Shown piece by piece: positions 54,392 to 61,562 of a stretch of DNA of 64,000 nucleotides (positions are counted from its first letter, which is position 1; each line of letters begins with the position of its first letter). The DNA is from Microcystis wesenbergii NRERC-220. GTDB taxonomy: Bacteria; Cyanobacteriota; Cyanobacteriia; Cyanobacteriales; Microcystaceae. The stretch is from assembly GCF_032027425.1 (NCBI RefSeq), contig NZ_JAVSJA010000001.1:3608001-3672000 (forward strand), written 5' to 3'. The notes beneath the pieces are model-generated. The model had not been told where the DNA came from, did not search any database, and saw only the letters and a program-made list of their open reading frames with translations. A program made the position numbers and the translations under genes.

Positions 54392-54896
54392 CTATTTTTT
54401 ACGGATTTTTTCAACAACAACCATATTCGAGGCAGGATTTTGCTGCTCCCCCTCATAGAATACCCTAATTGACACTCCTAGGGCACTAAGCGCTTCGGGA
54501 TTCTTTGGTTCCGCCGAGTTTCCTCGATCAAGGCAGCCGGTATGCACAATCGCCACTTGGGGAGCCCCCAAGACCGCACTGGCTTGCCAGCGTATGAGTT
54601 GTTATACCCGCCGAGCGTTCGCTGCCCTGGTCCTGATCCTGATAAAATAAATCCGATGCTTGCCGATGGGTACAGATAATGGCAGTGGTGGGAAAAATTA
54701 ACCGGGATAAAGGGGGTTTTACCTGTCCCTCCTTGGCGATAGCATAAATCCAGAGACGCAGAAAACAAGTGGCACGCACCCGGGTTAATCCCACTCTCCC
54801 CACCAAGCGCTCGATCATTTGTTCTTGTTTTTCCCAAGAATACCAAATTTTCAGGTGTTTGCTCTCCATCTTTTCGGTCCTAGATTCTGACAACAA
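54392..54896 (-). pseudogene. Frameshifted hypothetical gene
   Basis: The 5' part (from ATG 54896 or 54866) encodes MESKHLKIWYSWEKQEQMIE and onward to about AGITTH near 54600, then loses its style. The other frame, from LIRWQASAVLGAPQVAIVHT near 54597 to TAG at 54392-54394, continues as plausible protein (GVSIRVFYEGEQQNPASNMV). Joined they give about 160 residues. The lesion is near the ACTCATACGC sequence. The family is unknown. A sequencing error would explain it as well as decay. Confidence 0.55.
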
Positions 54897-54908
54897 TTAT
54901 ACTTTATA

Positions 54909-54938
54909 CTTCACCCCACTTCACCCCACTTCACCCCA
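54909..54938. repeat. Short tandem repeat CACTTCACCC
   Basis: Three copies of a 10-nt unit upstream of the YiaA/B gene and the frameshifted gene. Confidence 0.7.
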
Positions 54939-55028
54939 GTTCTCAACCCTCCCCCTACTAGATAGCGCTCATTGTTGTTGCACCTCTAGAACCGACAAAA
55001 TGGTTCCAGAAACATTTAGGAGACGATT

Positions 55029-55319
55029 ATGAACGATAAAAAATACGGTACTGCTCCCAGTCATACTCAAGCGTGGATTTTTCAAACTTGGTTATCTTTT
55101 ATTGTCTCTATTTCCGCCACTTCTTTAGGGGTTGTTTATCTGCCGGTAGATGGGTGGATTAAAGGTTATTTAGGCATGGGTTTACTATTTACTGTCGGTT
55201 CCACCATTAATTTATCAAAAACTGTCCGCGATGTGGAAGAATCTAAACGCTTAATTAATCGCATTGATGAAGCAAAGTTAGAACGGATATTGAGTCAGTA
55301 CGATCCCTATAAGGAGTAG
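55029..55319 (+). CDS. YiaA/YiaB-family inner membrane protein
   Basis: A 96-residue protein with two transmembrane helices (WLSFIVSISATSLGVVYLPV and GYLGMGLLFTVGSTINLSKT), which is the YiaAB two-helix domain. A charged C-terminal helix (VEESKRLINRIDEAKLERIL) follows. Function is unknown. An AGGAG lies 8-10 nt before the ATG. The region after it is dominated by inserted elements. Confidence 0.8.
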   Translation: MNDKKYGTAPSHTQAWIFQTWLSFIVSISATSLGVVYLPVDGWIKGYLGMGLLFTVGSTINLSKTVRDVEESKRLINRIDEAKLERILSQYDPYKE

Positions 55320-55390
55320 TTTTTCCCAGTTATTGGTTATCAGTTTTTTCGATTATTCTCACTCTTTTTTCTGACTTAGGAGAGTTTATA

Positions 55391-55608
55391 TGGGGGCTGC
55401 TGAAAAAGTTTTTCGTGGGGGCAGGGTGTGGGGTGTGGGGTGTGGGGTGTGGGGTTTTACCCATTTTCAGGTGATCAATTACCTAATTTTCAGGGAAAAA
55501 ATCCCTAAATTTTCCCCCCAATCACTCCAATGGTAGGCACTTTTTCAGGGAAAAAAAGTCTAAAAGCCTTATCCAACAAGGTTTTTATATTTATTCAGCA
55601 AACCCTAT
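55391..55608. mobile_element. MITE-like element, GGGTTTGCTGAA family, copy b (inverted)
   Basis: About 214 bp in the opposite orientation to copy a, with a GGGTGTG heptamer run (about 55426-55456) inside and TA at the right boundary. Two bases separate it from the next element. Confidence 0.78.
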
Positions 55609-55610
55609 AT

Positions 55611-55798
55611 GGTTCTTCGTTACTTGGTATGATTCGATCAGGGGGCATAAATCGACTAAATCCTTATAGGGCAAGAGACTCAATTGATTAGCTCGTTCTA
55701 GATAGAAAACAATTGGCCAAAATCGAAGCAATGTCTTTCTGTGTAAGGGTTTTATCCTTTATAACCCCCCTCCATTGCATAACACAAACCGAAGAACC
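55611..55798. mobile_element. MITE-like element, GGTTCTTCG family, copy b (inverted)
   Basis: About 188 bp with ends GGTTCTTCGTTACTTGG and (reverse complement) CGGTTCTTCGGTTTGTG. It ends 6 nt before the coq4 start codon and so replaces the normal leader. Confidence 0.78.
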
Positions 55799-55928
55799 GT
55801 TTATATGCTATTCACAACTAATCTAATCAGTGTGACCAAAGGAATAATTTCTCTTTTACAAAATCCCGGTAATACGCTGTCTGTATATGATATTGAAGAT
55901 GGACTAAAAGAGAGTTGGTTACAGCGAT

Positions 55929-56019
55929 TAAGCTAAACGGCTTTTACTTCGGATCACCGATATAGACTCCAAAAGGGTTATAGCTGTTGGATCATGCAGG
56001 TTAAGCGCCGTTTAGCTTA
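55929..56019. mobile_element. 89-bp MITE inserted in coq4 at TA
   Basis: TIRs TAAGCTAAACGGC (55929-55941) and GCCGTTTAGCTTA (56007-56019) include the duplicated TA. Removing 55931-56019 restores the codons CGA TTA TCT in frame with coq4. This precise restoration proves an insertion at TA, as for Tc1/IS630-type elements. Confidence 0.88.
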
Positions 56020-56034
56020 TCTTTGCAATATGTT

Positions 56035-56045
56035 AAAAGCGATCG
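56035..56045 (+). repeat. Left direct repeat AAAAGCGATCG of the 3.4-kb insertion
   Basis: Identical to 59443-59453. The coq4 frame crosses both copies, reading Lys-Ser-Asp. The core is a HIP1 half (GCGATCG). Confidence 0.88.
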
Positions 56046-56047
56046 GG

Positions 56048-56165
56048 AGCATCTCACCTTTGTAACTCCTAAATTAAGTTTTATGTCAAGCTATTTTGAA
56101 AGCCTTGCTAGAAGCAAGTTTCATCGACAAGTATAATTACTCACTTGCATAAATGAGATGCCTCC
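56048..56165. mobile_element. Small element or IS remnant with GCATCTCA ends
   Basis: The left part AGCATCTCACCTTTGTAA and the reverse complement of the right part GGCATCTCATTTATGCAA are similar, around about 110 bp of non-coding sequence. It is at the left end of the 3.4-kb insertion. Confidence 0.5.
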
Positions 56166-56203
56166 TCCCTAACAAATAAACAAACCAATAGATACTTGAG
56201 GCA

Positions 56204-56386
56204 ATGATGATTGCAGAATTAAATACCCGGTTAGAAGCTCACGAAAAAACAACCGAAGAGATAAGGGTACGGAAAGAAGATATCGACCGGCAGTCGGCCG
56301 AGTTCCACCAGTGGATGACCAGAATCAAAGCAAGGCTGGATGCAATCGCAGGCAAGATCGAACGGGCCAAAAACAACACCAAGTAG
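56204..56386 (+). CDS. Small coiled-coil protein, paralog 1
   Basis: A 60-residue helical, charged protein: MMIAELNTRLEAHEKTTEEI then RVRKEDIDRQ and KARLDAIAGKIERAKNNTK. A near-identical paralog lies at 57228. The two frames differ at about ten codons, five of them amino-acid changes. Similarity starts about 16 nt before the ATG. Its stop codon overlaps the TA of a MITE inserted right after it. Family unknown; it could be a fragment or a genuine small gene. It is inside the coq4 insertion. Confidence 0.6.
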   Translation: MMIAELNTRLEAHEKTTEEIRVRKEDIDRQSAEFHQWMTRIKARLDAIAGKIERAKNNTK

Positions 56387-56587
56387 GGTTTGTGGCAAAA
56401 AGTTTTTCCTGGGGGCAGGGTGTGGGGTGTGGGGTTTTACCAGTTTTGAGGTGGCCAATTACCTAATTTTCAGGGAAAAAGTGCCTAAATTTCCCCCCGA
56501 TCACTCCCATATCCAGTACTTTTTGATTGACAAAAGGTCTAAAAGTTTTACCCAACAAGGTTTTTAGATTTATTCAGCAAGCCCTAA
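56383..56587. mobile_element. MITE-like element, GGGTTTGCTGAA family, copy c (inverted)
   Basis: About 201 bp between TA dinucleotides. The left end reads GGGTTTGTGGCAAAAAG and the right end (reverse complement) GGGCTTGCTGAATAAATC. It is nested inside the 3.4-kb coq4 insertion, immediately after paralog 1. Confidence 0.8.
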
Positions 56588-56853
56588 GTAAGCTTTCTTG
56601 GGCATTTTATCTCCCTGTCTTTAACGCTCTTGGAGGGAGTCTGGCAAAAGTCTTACAGTCTCTAAACCCTAGCTCTCTTATGGAGTAAGCCTTCAAGCTA
56701 TCGCTAACTAACAGAAACCCGAAATTTGAGTTTTTATTAGAAAAAAAGTTAGCGATCACTTGTCAACCAAGGGTTTCAGAATCTGGATTCGGTCAGGGAT
56801 TTCCGAAAGTTCCAGAAGAGCGTTAAGTAGTCGTGCAAAATTAATTTCCTAGT

Positions 56854-56915
56854 CGAGACTCCGAGACTCCGAGACTCCGAGACTCCGAGACTCCGAGACT
56901 CCGAGACTCCGAGAC
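56854..56915. repeat. Octanucleotide tandem array (CGAGACTC)n
   Basis: About 7.5 perfect copies. It differs from the other arrays of the window, which have a 7-nt period. Confidence 0.92.
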
Positions 56916-57089
56916 AGCTATCAGGGATCAGATTTGAATTTTTAGTTCACTGTTTACTGGTCACAGCAAAAAGCTTTTGGCTGACGGGTGACGGCTTGGA
57001 TGTGTAATTAATTTTGCTTAGGTACTTAATCGTTTTATCATAACAGGATTTAGTATTAGGTGCTGCGTGACGGTGAACAGCAGGGAAAA

Positions 57090-57143
57090 CCAAATCGTCG
57101 GGATCGGTATCGCCGTCCATTTTACGGTGGTGAGGATGTCAAC
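57090..57143 (+). mobile_element. Solo right end of an IS605/TnpB-type element
   Basis: CGCCGTCC-(N)-GGTGGTGAGGATGTCAAC resembles the right end of the TnpB element at 22671-22705 (CACCGTCC...GGCGGTGAGGATGTCAAC), and the AAATCGT block upstream is also shared. No tnpB is attached. Confidence 0.75.
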
Positions 57144-57227
57144 GGTAAAATTTCCGTAAAGAGGTTGATTCCTATTGATTTATATATCAAGTTCCCTGCC
57201 GCAAAGAATCGATAGATACTTGAGGCA

Positions 57228-57410
57228 ATGATGATTGAAGAATTAAATACCCGGTTAGAAGCTCACGAAAAAACAACCGAAGAGATAAGGGAACGGAAGG
57301 AAGCTATCGACCGGCAGTCGGCCGAGTTTAACCAATGGATGACCGTAATCAAAGCAAGGTTGGATGCGATCGCAGGCAAGATCGAACGGGCCAAAAACAA
57401 CACCAAGTAG
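57228..57410 (+). CDS. Small coiled-coil protein, paralog 2
   Basis: A 60-residue protein that differs from paralog 1 (56204) at only five positions (A4E, V22E, D26A, H35N, R40V). Both start after the same GATAGATACTTGAGGCAATG leader. It lies about 240 nt upstream of psbA on the same strand, with the psbA promoter in between, so it is probably separate. The duplicated pair surrounds MITE copy c and the IS605 right end. Unknown function. Confidence 0.6.
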   Translation: MMIEELNTRLEAHEKTTEEIRERKEAIDRQSAEFNQWMTVIKARLDAIAGKIERAKNNTK

Positions 57411-57566
57411 AGCGAACGCAAAGCGCTCGCTACGCCAGATCGCATTCTCTCGCTCAAAGGAAAAGGTGCTTCATGAGTTTATTGTCGGCAAATCGATCGC
57501 TTCGACCAACTAACCGAACATAAGCCCACCTTATCATTCCGACAAGAAATACTTTTGTCAAACCCC

Positions 57567-57595
57567 TTTACAAACCGTTACAAATTCCTTAAGAT
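57567..57595 (+). promoter_or_regulatory. psbA promoter with HLR1 element
   Basis: TTTACA (57567-57572), 17 nt, TAAGAT (57590-57595). Overlapping the -35, TTTACAAA-CC-GTTACAAA (57567-57584) matches the HLR1 consensus, two (G/T)TTACA(T/A)(T/A) units spaced by 2 nt, bound by the response regulator RpaB. Confidence 0.8.
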
Positions 57596-57648
57596 AGAGA
57601 CATCATCACTCAATCGTACCTCGATAACTTAATAGGAATCATAAACCA

Positions 57649-58731
57649 ATGACCACCACTCTACAACAGCGCGAGAGCGCTTCCCTGTGGGAGCAGTTCT
57701 GTCAGTGGATCACCAGCACCAACAACCGTCTCTATATCGGTTGGTTCGGTGTGATCATGATCCCCACCCTGCTCACCGCCACCACCTGCTTCATCATCGC
57801 CTTTATCGCCGCTCCTCCCGTAGATATCGACGGTATTCGCGAGCCTGTAGCTGGTTCTCTACTCTACGGAAACAACATCATCTCTGGTGCTGTTGTTCCC
57901 TCTTCCAACGCGATTGGACTCCACTTCTACCCCATCTGGGAAGCTGCTTCCTTAGATGAGTGGTTATACAACGGTGGTCCCTACCAGTTAGTCATTTTCC
58001 ACTTCTTACTAGGTGTCTTCTGCTACCTCGGTCGTCAGTGGGAACTGTCTTTCCGTTTAGGAATGCGTCCTTGGATCTGTGTTGCCTACTCCGCACCTGT
58101 ATCCGCCGCTACTGCTGTATTCTTAATCTATCCCATCGGACAAGGTTCTTTCTCCGACGGTATGCCTTTAGGAATCTCTGGAACCTTCAACTTTATGTTC
58201 GTGTTCCAAGCAGAACATAACATTCTGATGCACCCCTTCCATATGTTAGGTGTTGCTGGTGTGTTCGGCGGTTCCTTGTTCTCCGCGATGCACGGTTCGC
58301 TAGTAACTTCTTCTTTAGTGCGTGAAACCACTGAAATCGAATCTCAGAACTACGGTTACAAATTCGGTCAAGAAGAAGAAACCTACAATATCGTTGCCGC
58401 TCACGGTTACTTCGGACGTTTAATCTTCCAATACGCTTCTTTCAATAATAGCCGTTCTCTGCACTTCTTCTTAGGTGCATGGCCGGTAATCGGTATCTGG
58501 TTTACCGCAATGGGTGTTAGCACCATGGCGTTCAACCTCAATGGTTTTAACTTCAACCAGTCGATTCTCGATTCTCAAGGTCGTGTAATTGGTACTTGGG
58601 CCGATGTGTTAAACCGCGCTGGTATCGGTATGGAAGTAATGCACGAGCGCAATGCTCACAACTTCCCCTTAGACTTGGCTAGTGGTGAACAGGCTCCTGT
58701 GGCTCTGATTGCTCCCGCTATTAATGGTTAA
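57649..58731 (+). CDS. psbA: Photosystem II D1 protein
   Basis: A 360-residue reaction-centre protein that binds P680, TyrZ, the Mn4CaO5 cluster and the QB quinone. All key residues are in register: Gln130, Tyr161 (TyrZ), Asp170, Glu189, His190, His198 and the C-terminal cleavage site after Ala344. Gln130 (not Glu) marks the standard, low-light D1 form. Five membrane helices are present. An HLR1 promoter and a strong terminator make it a self-contained unit. It lies within the segment that splits coq4 and is probably one of several psbA copies in the genome. Confidence 0.97.
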   Translation: MTTTLQQRESASLWEQFCQWITSTNNRLYIGWFGVIMIPTLLTATTCFIIAFIAAPPVDIDGIREPVAGSLLYGNNIISGAVVPSSNAIGLHFYPIWEAASLDEWLYNGGPYQLVIFHFLLGVFCYLGRQWELSFRLGMRPWICVAYSAPVSAATAVFLIYPIGQGSFSDGMPLGISGTFNFMFVFQAEHNILMHPFHMLGVAGVFGGSLFSAMHGSLVTSSLVRETTEIESQNYGYKFGQEEETYNIVAAHGYFGRLIFQYASFNNSRSLHFFLGAWPVIGIWFTAMGVSTMAFNLNGFNFNQSILDSQGRVIGTWADVLNRAGIGMEVMHERNAHNFPLDLASGEQAPVALIAPAING

Positions 58732-58751
58732 TTCCTAGTCTGAACGAAAAG

Positions 58752-58777
58752 GCACTCCCGCGAGGGGGTGCTTTTTT
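58752..58777 (+). terminator. Rho-independent terminator of psbA
   Basis: Stem GCACTCCC (58752-58759) and GGGGGTGC (58764-58771) around GCGA, followed by six T. It starts 20 nt after the psbA stop. Confidence 0.93.
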
Positions 58778-58823
58778 GTTGTTAGAATTATGATATAACT
58801 CAATGTTAAATGGAGTTAATTTT

Positions 58824-59054
58824 ATGATATCCCCTCAAATTATTGAACTGGAACAAAAGTTACGAGACTGTTCTCTTGAAGATAAAAAATGGTTATTGGA
58901 GCAGTTACATCAACAATTAGGATTGAATGATCAAAAAACAACTAAACAACAATTAATAGATAGTTGGAATGAAGCTTATAGTGATGGATTGGACGAATCA
59001 GAAACTTTGATGTTAGAGGGAATACGCCATCATCAACGCCAATTATCTGAGTAA
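58824..59054 (+). CDS. Putative antitoxin of a MazEF-type pair
   Basis: A 76-residue protein with a helical N-terminus (MISPQIIELEQKLRDCSLED) and an acidic tail (SWNEAYSDGLDESETLMLEG). ATG 58824 is preferred to ATG 58803, as GGAG lies 8 nt before it. It ends 2 nt before a MazF-type gene, the typical toxin-antitoxin layout. Classification as antitoxin rests on context and size; the DNA-binding fold is not evident. It is inside the coq4 insertion, downstream of psbA. Confidence 0.7.
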   Translation: MISPQIIELEQKLRDCSLEDKKWLLEQLHQQLGLNDQKTTKQQLIDSWNEAYSDGLDESETLMLEGIRHHQRQLSE

Positions 59055-59056
59055 AT

Positions 59057-59413
59057 ATGACGATTTTTCAAGGTGAGATTTATTGGATTGATTTAGGAGA
59101 ACCACAAGGTTCTGAACCTGCTTATCTTCGTCCTTGTGTTGTGGTGCAAAATGATGCTCTGAATCAGTCACAAATTGGGACGGTTATTGTGTGTCCATTA
59201 ACAACCAATTTGAGACGAGCAAAAGCTATTGGTAATGTTTTATTGAATGAGGGTGAAGGGAATTTACCTGAATCCAGTGTTGTTAATGTTTCACAGGTTT
59301 TCACGGTTGATAAGCGTCTTTTAACGGAGTCTATCGGAAGACTTTCTCAGGAAAAAATCAAATTAATTATTCAGGGAATTAAGTTGGTTATTGAACCTCA
59401 AGAACTCGAATAA
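59057..59413 (+). CDS. MazF/PemK-type toxin (endoribonuclease)
   Basis: A 118-residue member of the MazF/PemK family of RNA-cleaving toxins. GEIYWIDLGEPQGSEPAYLRPCVVVQND is the conserved N-terminal block that includes the catalytic Arg (LRPCVVVQ), followed by GTVIVCPLTTNLRRAK and SVVNVSQVFTVDKRLL. It is complete and preceded by its antitoxin. The pair lies between the psbA terminator and the right coq4 breakpoint, so it would help keep the segment in the genome. Confidence 0.88.
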   Translation: MTIFQGEIYWIDLGEPQGSEPAYLRPCVVVQNDALNQSQIGTVIVCPLTTNLRRAKAIGNVLLNEGEGNLPESSVVNVSQVFTVDKRLLTESIGRLSQEKIKLIIQGIKLVIEPQELE

Positions 59414-59442
59414 TAGGGGGTTATAAAATATAAAATTATAAA

Positions 59443-59453
59443 AAAAGCGATCG
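59443..59453 (+). repeat. Right direct repeat AAAAGCGATCG of the 3.4-kb insertion
   Basis: Identical to 56035-56045. The sequence beyond it continues the coq4 frame as Arg-Ala-Thr-Ala-Gln. Confidence 0.88.
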
Positions 59454-59971
59454 AGCTACCGCCCAAATAATTGCCCAAAGATATCTGGCCGCTAGTCCCT
59501 GTTTAGAAACCTTGCTAAAACTCCCAGAGGATTCCCAGGGTTATCATTATGCTACTCACCTAATTAGTCTCAATTTTGATCCTAATTTTTATCGGTTTAT
59601 TCAGGTCAATTCTGATACAGATTATCTGCTGCTTCGCCTACGGCAAACTCACGATATCTGGCATATAGTCACGGGTTTTGGTGTCGATGGCATGGGAGAA
59701 TTGCAACTGAAAGCTTTTGAATTAAGTCAAACTCGTCGCCCTCTAGCTATTGTCATACTTTTAGGGGGATTATTGGGAGCTTTATTTTCTTCCCCACTTT
59801 CCTTACATTCTCTCTGGGAAGAGATTGTCATCGCCTATAATTTGGGCAAAAATACTCGACCTTTTTTAGCGCAAAAATGGGAACTAGCTTGGGAGAAATC
59901 CCTGGTAGTTTGGCGGCAAGAATTGGCGATTGTCCACTCGAACCTAGAAAATTAATTTTGCTGGACTACTT

Positions 59972-60129
59972 AAGTAAGTGGTTAGAATTAAATTGAAGAT
60001 GGATTTTGTCTTTGATCCCCTCTTAATCCTAGGGTTTATTCATAGTAGGGTTGATTCATGAATCAACCCTACCCTTAATCCCGCCTTGATAAGGGGGGAA
60101 ATATGATAATTTTTAACGCCTCCCTAGTT
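59972..60129. mobile_element. MITE-like element, AAGTAGGT family, copy d (inverted, with nested palindrome)
   Basis: The inverse orientation of copies a-c. Its core carries an extra piece (about 60030-60072) that includes the 28-bp palindrome GTAGGGTTGATTCA/TGAATCAACCCTAC, absent from the other copies. Confidence 0.75.
60045..60072. repeat. 28-bp perfect palindrome, GTAGGGTTGATTCA arm
   Basis: Same as the inner 28 bp at 35746-35773; nested inside a MITE-like element. The 59956-60331 gap contains nothing else that I trust. Confidence 0.9.
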
Positions 60130-60331
60130 AGAATAATCGACTAACTGGAATAAATCCCGATTAATCGGATAAAATAAGGCAATTTGCCCATTCAGGGTAC
60201 AGAGGATAGAAAAATTGTCAGACAATCGGGAAAAAGTGATGGAGGAAAAATTTTTCTGAACCGGAGTAGCAAAAAAATCCCAGTCCGGGTAAAATTGATT
60301 ATCGATCGATTGTGTGAGGAGTCCGATCCCC

Positions 60332-61471
60332 ATGACCAATAAACACACAGCAAGGCTGCTGGGTAGTTACCTGCAGCGCCTGCCTGCCCATAGCTGGCTC
60401 GTCCTAGTTTTTTGGGCTTTGATTATCGCTCCAGTCCAAGCTGCTGTCGAATTACGCATTGCCATCAGTAAAGGTGTTAGTGCCGTCTCCGTGGGCAGTT
60501 CCACCGATGCTGTGGTGAAAGATGGGGCCGGCAGAGTCTTAGGAGAATTGACCGCCATGAATGCCCTCAATGCTAATCCCAGAGGAAAAGCGGTGGGTTT
60601 GGCCGATTGGCAGGCCAGTCAATTGCTCATCGAACCGGGGAATGATGGTTACGTCTGGATTAACGATCGCTGGTATCGAGGACGAACAAGGATCATTCGC
60701 CAGGGTTCTGGGGTGACAGCCCTAAATTTAGTCGATTTAGAGGAATATCTCTATAGTGTCGTCGGTGCGGAAGCGATTCCCTCCTGGCCGCAAGAGGCCT
60801 TAAAAGCCCAATCCGTGGCGGCGCGCACCTATGCTCTCTACCAAATGAATACTTCCGGCAATCGCATCTACGATCTTGATACTACCACCCGCACCCAAGT
60901 TTATAAGGGTCTAGAAAGCGAGTTTACTACCACCCACGAGGCAGTTGAGGCCACCGCCGGACAGATTATGAGCTTCAACGGCAAACCGATTCTAGCGGTG
61001 TTTCACTCCTCCTCTGGGGGTCATACAGAAAATGTCGAAGATGTTTGGAATTCCCCCTTACCCTACCTGCGCGGTGTCGTCGATTACGATCAAGTCGCAC
61101 CGGTATTTCAATGGTCAAAAAACTTTAGTGCCAGTGAATTAGGCCGTTTAATCGGTGGTGTCGGTCGCGTGCGATCGCTATCTCCCGAAAGGACCACTCC
61201 CCACGGACGAGTGATTAGAATGCGTGTGGTAGGCGATCAAGGCTCTAAATTAATCTCTGATACCCAATTACGGCGAATACTCGAGCTGCGTAGTACCCTA
61301 TTCACGATTTCAGCTAATAACGGTACTTTTGCCATTAATGGTCGCGGTTTCGGTCATGGGATCGGTTTAAGTCAATGGGGTGCTTTTTCCCTCGCTGACC
61401 AAGGGGTGACTTATGACCGCATTCTCAGCCATTATTATCAAAATGCTCGTTTAACTGAAATGCCCAATTAA
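60332..61471 (+). CDS. SpoIID/LytB-domain protein
   Basis: A 379-residue protein of the SpoIID/LytB group (peptidoglycan lytic or amidase-enhancer type). An N-terminal anchor or signal (WLVLVFWALIIAPVQA) leads to the periplasm. LEEYLYSVVGAEAIPSWPQEALKAQSVAARTYAL is the family signature, followed by FHSSSGGHTENVEDVW and GRGFGHGIGLSQWGA. ATG 60332 is used, as the frame opened upstream lacks a ribosome site. Cyanobacteria do not sporulate; a role in wall remodelling is likely. Confidence 0.9.
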   Translation: MTNKHTARLLGSYLQRLPAHSWLVLVFWALIIAPVQAAVELRIAISKGVSAVSVGSSTDAVVKDGAGRVLGELTAMNALNANPRGKAVGLADWQASQLLIEPGNDGYVWINDRWYRGRTRIIRQGSGVTALNLVDLEEYLYSVVGAEAIPSWPQEALKAQSVAARTYALYQMNTSGNRIYDLDTTTRTQVYKGLESEFTTTHEAVEATAGQIMSFNGKPILAVFHSSSGGHTENVEDVWNSPLPYLRGVVDYDQVAPVFQWSKNFSASELGRLIGGVGRVRSLSPERTTPHGRVIRMRVVGDQGSKLISDTQLRRILELRSTLFTISANNGTFAINGRGFGHGIGLSQWGAFSLADQGVTYDRILSHYYQNARLTEMPN

Positions 61472-61562
61472 AAAGGCTGTCAGCCATTTCAAGTGAACAG
61501 TAAACAGTAAACAGTGAACTGATAACAAGGATTGAATCTAAAACCTAATTGGTTAAGCTAAG

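Larger units (their letters stand above)
56588..57227. other. Non-coding stretch inside the coq4 insertion
   Basis: No convincing gene. It contains an inverted repeat ATCGCTAAC...GTTAGCGAT (about 56698-56757), an 8-nt tandem array (56854-56915), a GGATTTAGTAT half-end (about 57046) and an IS605-type right end (57090-57143). Confidence 0.5.
55805..59955 (+). pseudogene. coq4-like gene split by two insertions
   Basis: The N-terminal part 55805-55930 encodes MLFTTNLISVTKGIISLLQN to KESWLQRL. After an 89-bp MITE it resumes at 56020 as SLQYVKSD, then a 3.4-kb segment intervenes between two copies of AAAAGCGATCG, and the frame resumes at 59443-59955 (RATAQIIAQRYLA ...). The rejoined protein is 217 residues and carries the Coq4 zinc motif HDIWH-x11-E in RLRQTHDIWHIVTGFG. 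Coq4 acts in quinone synthesis, although cyanobacteria lack ubiquinone, so its native role is unclear. The gene is dead as it stands. Confidence 0.85.

Noticed and set aside
59512-59955. 147-codon ORF taken as a complete gene
   Set aside because: It starts at an internal TTG and lacks the Coq4 N-terminus, which lies 3.5 kb upstream in the same frame after removal of insertions.
60124-60348. 74-codon reverse ORF overlapping the start of the SpoIID-like gene
   Set aside because: It overlaps the start of the well-supported gene, begins inside a MITE end, and shows no recognised motif. A short real gene cannot be fully excluded.
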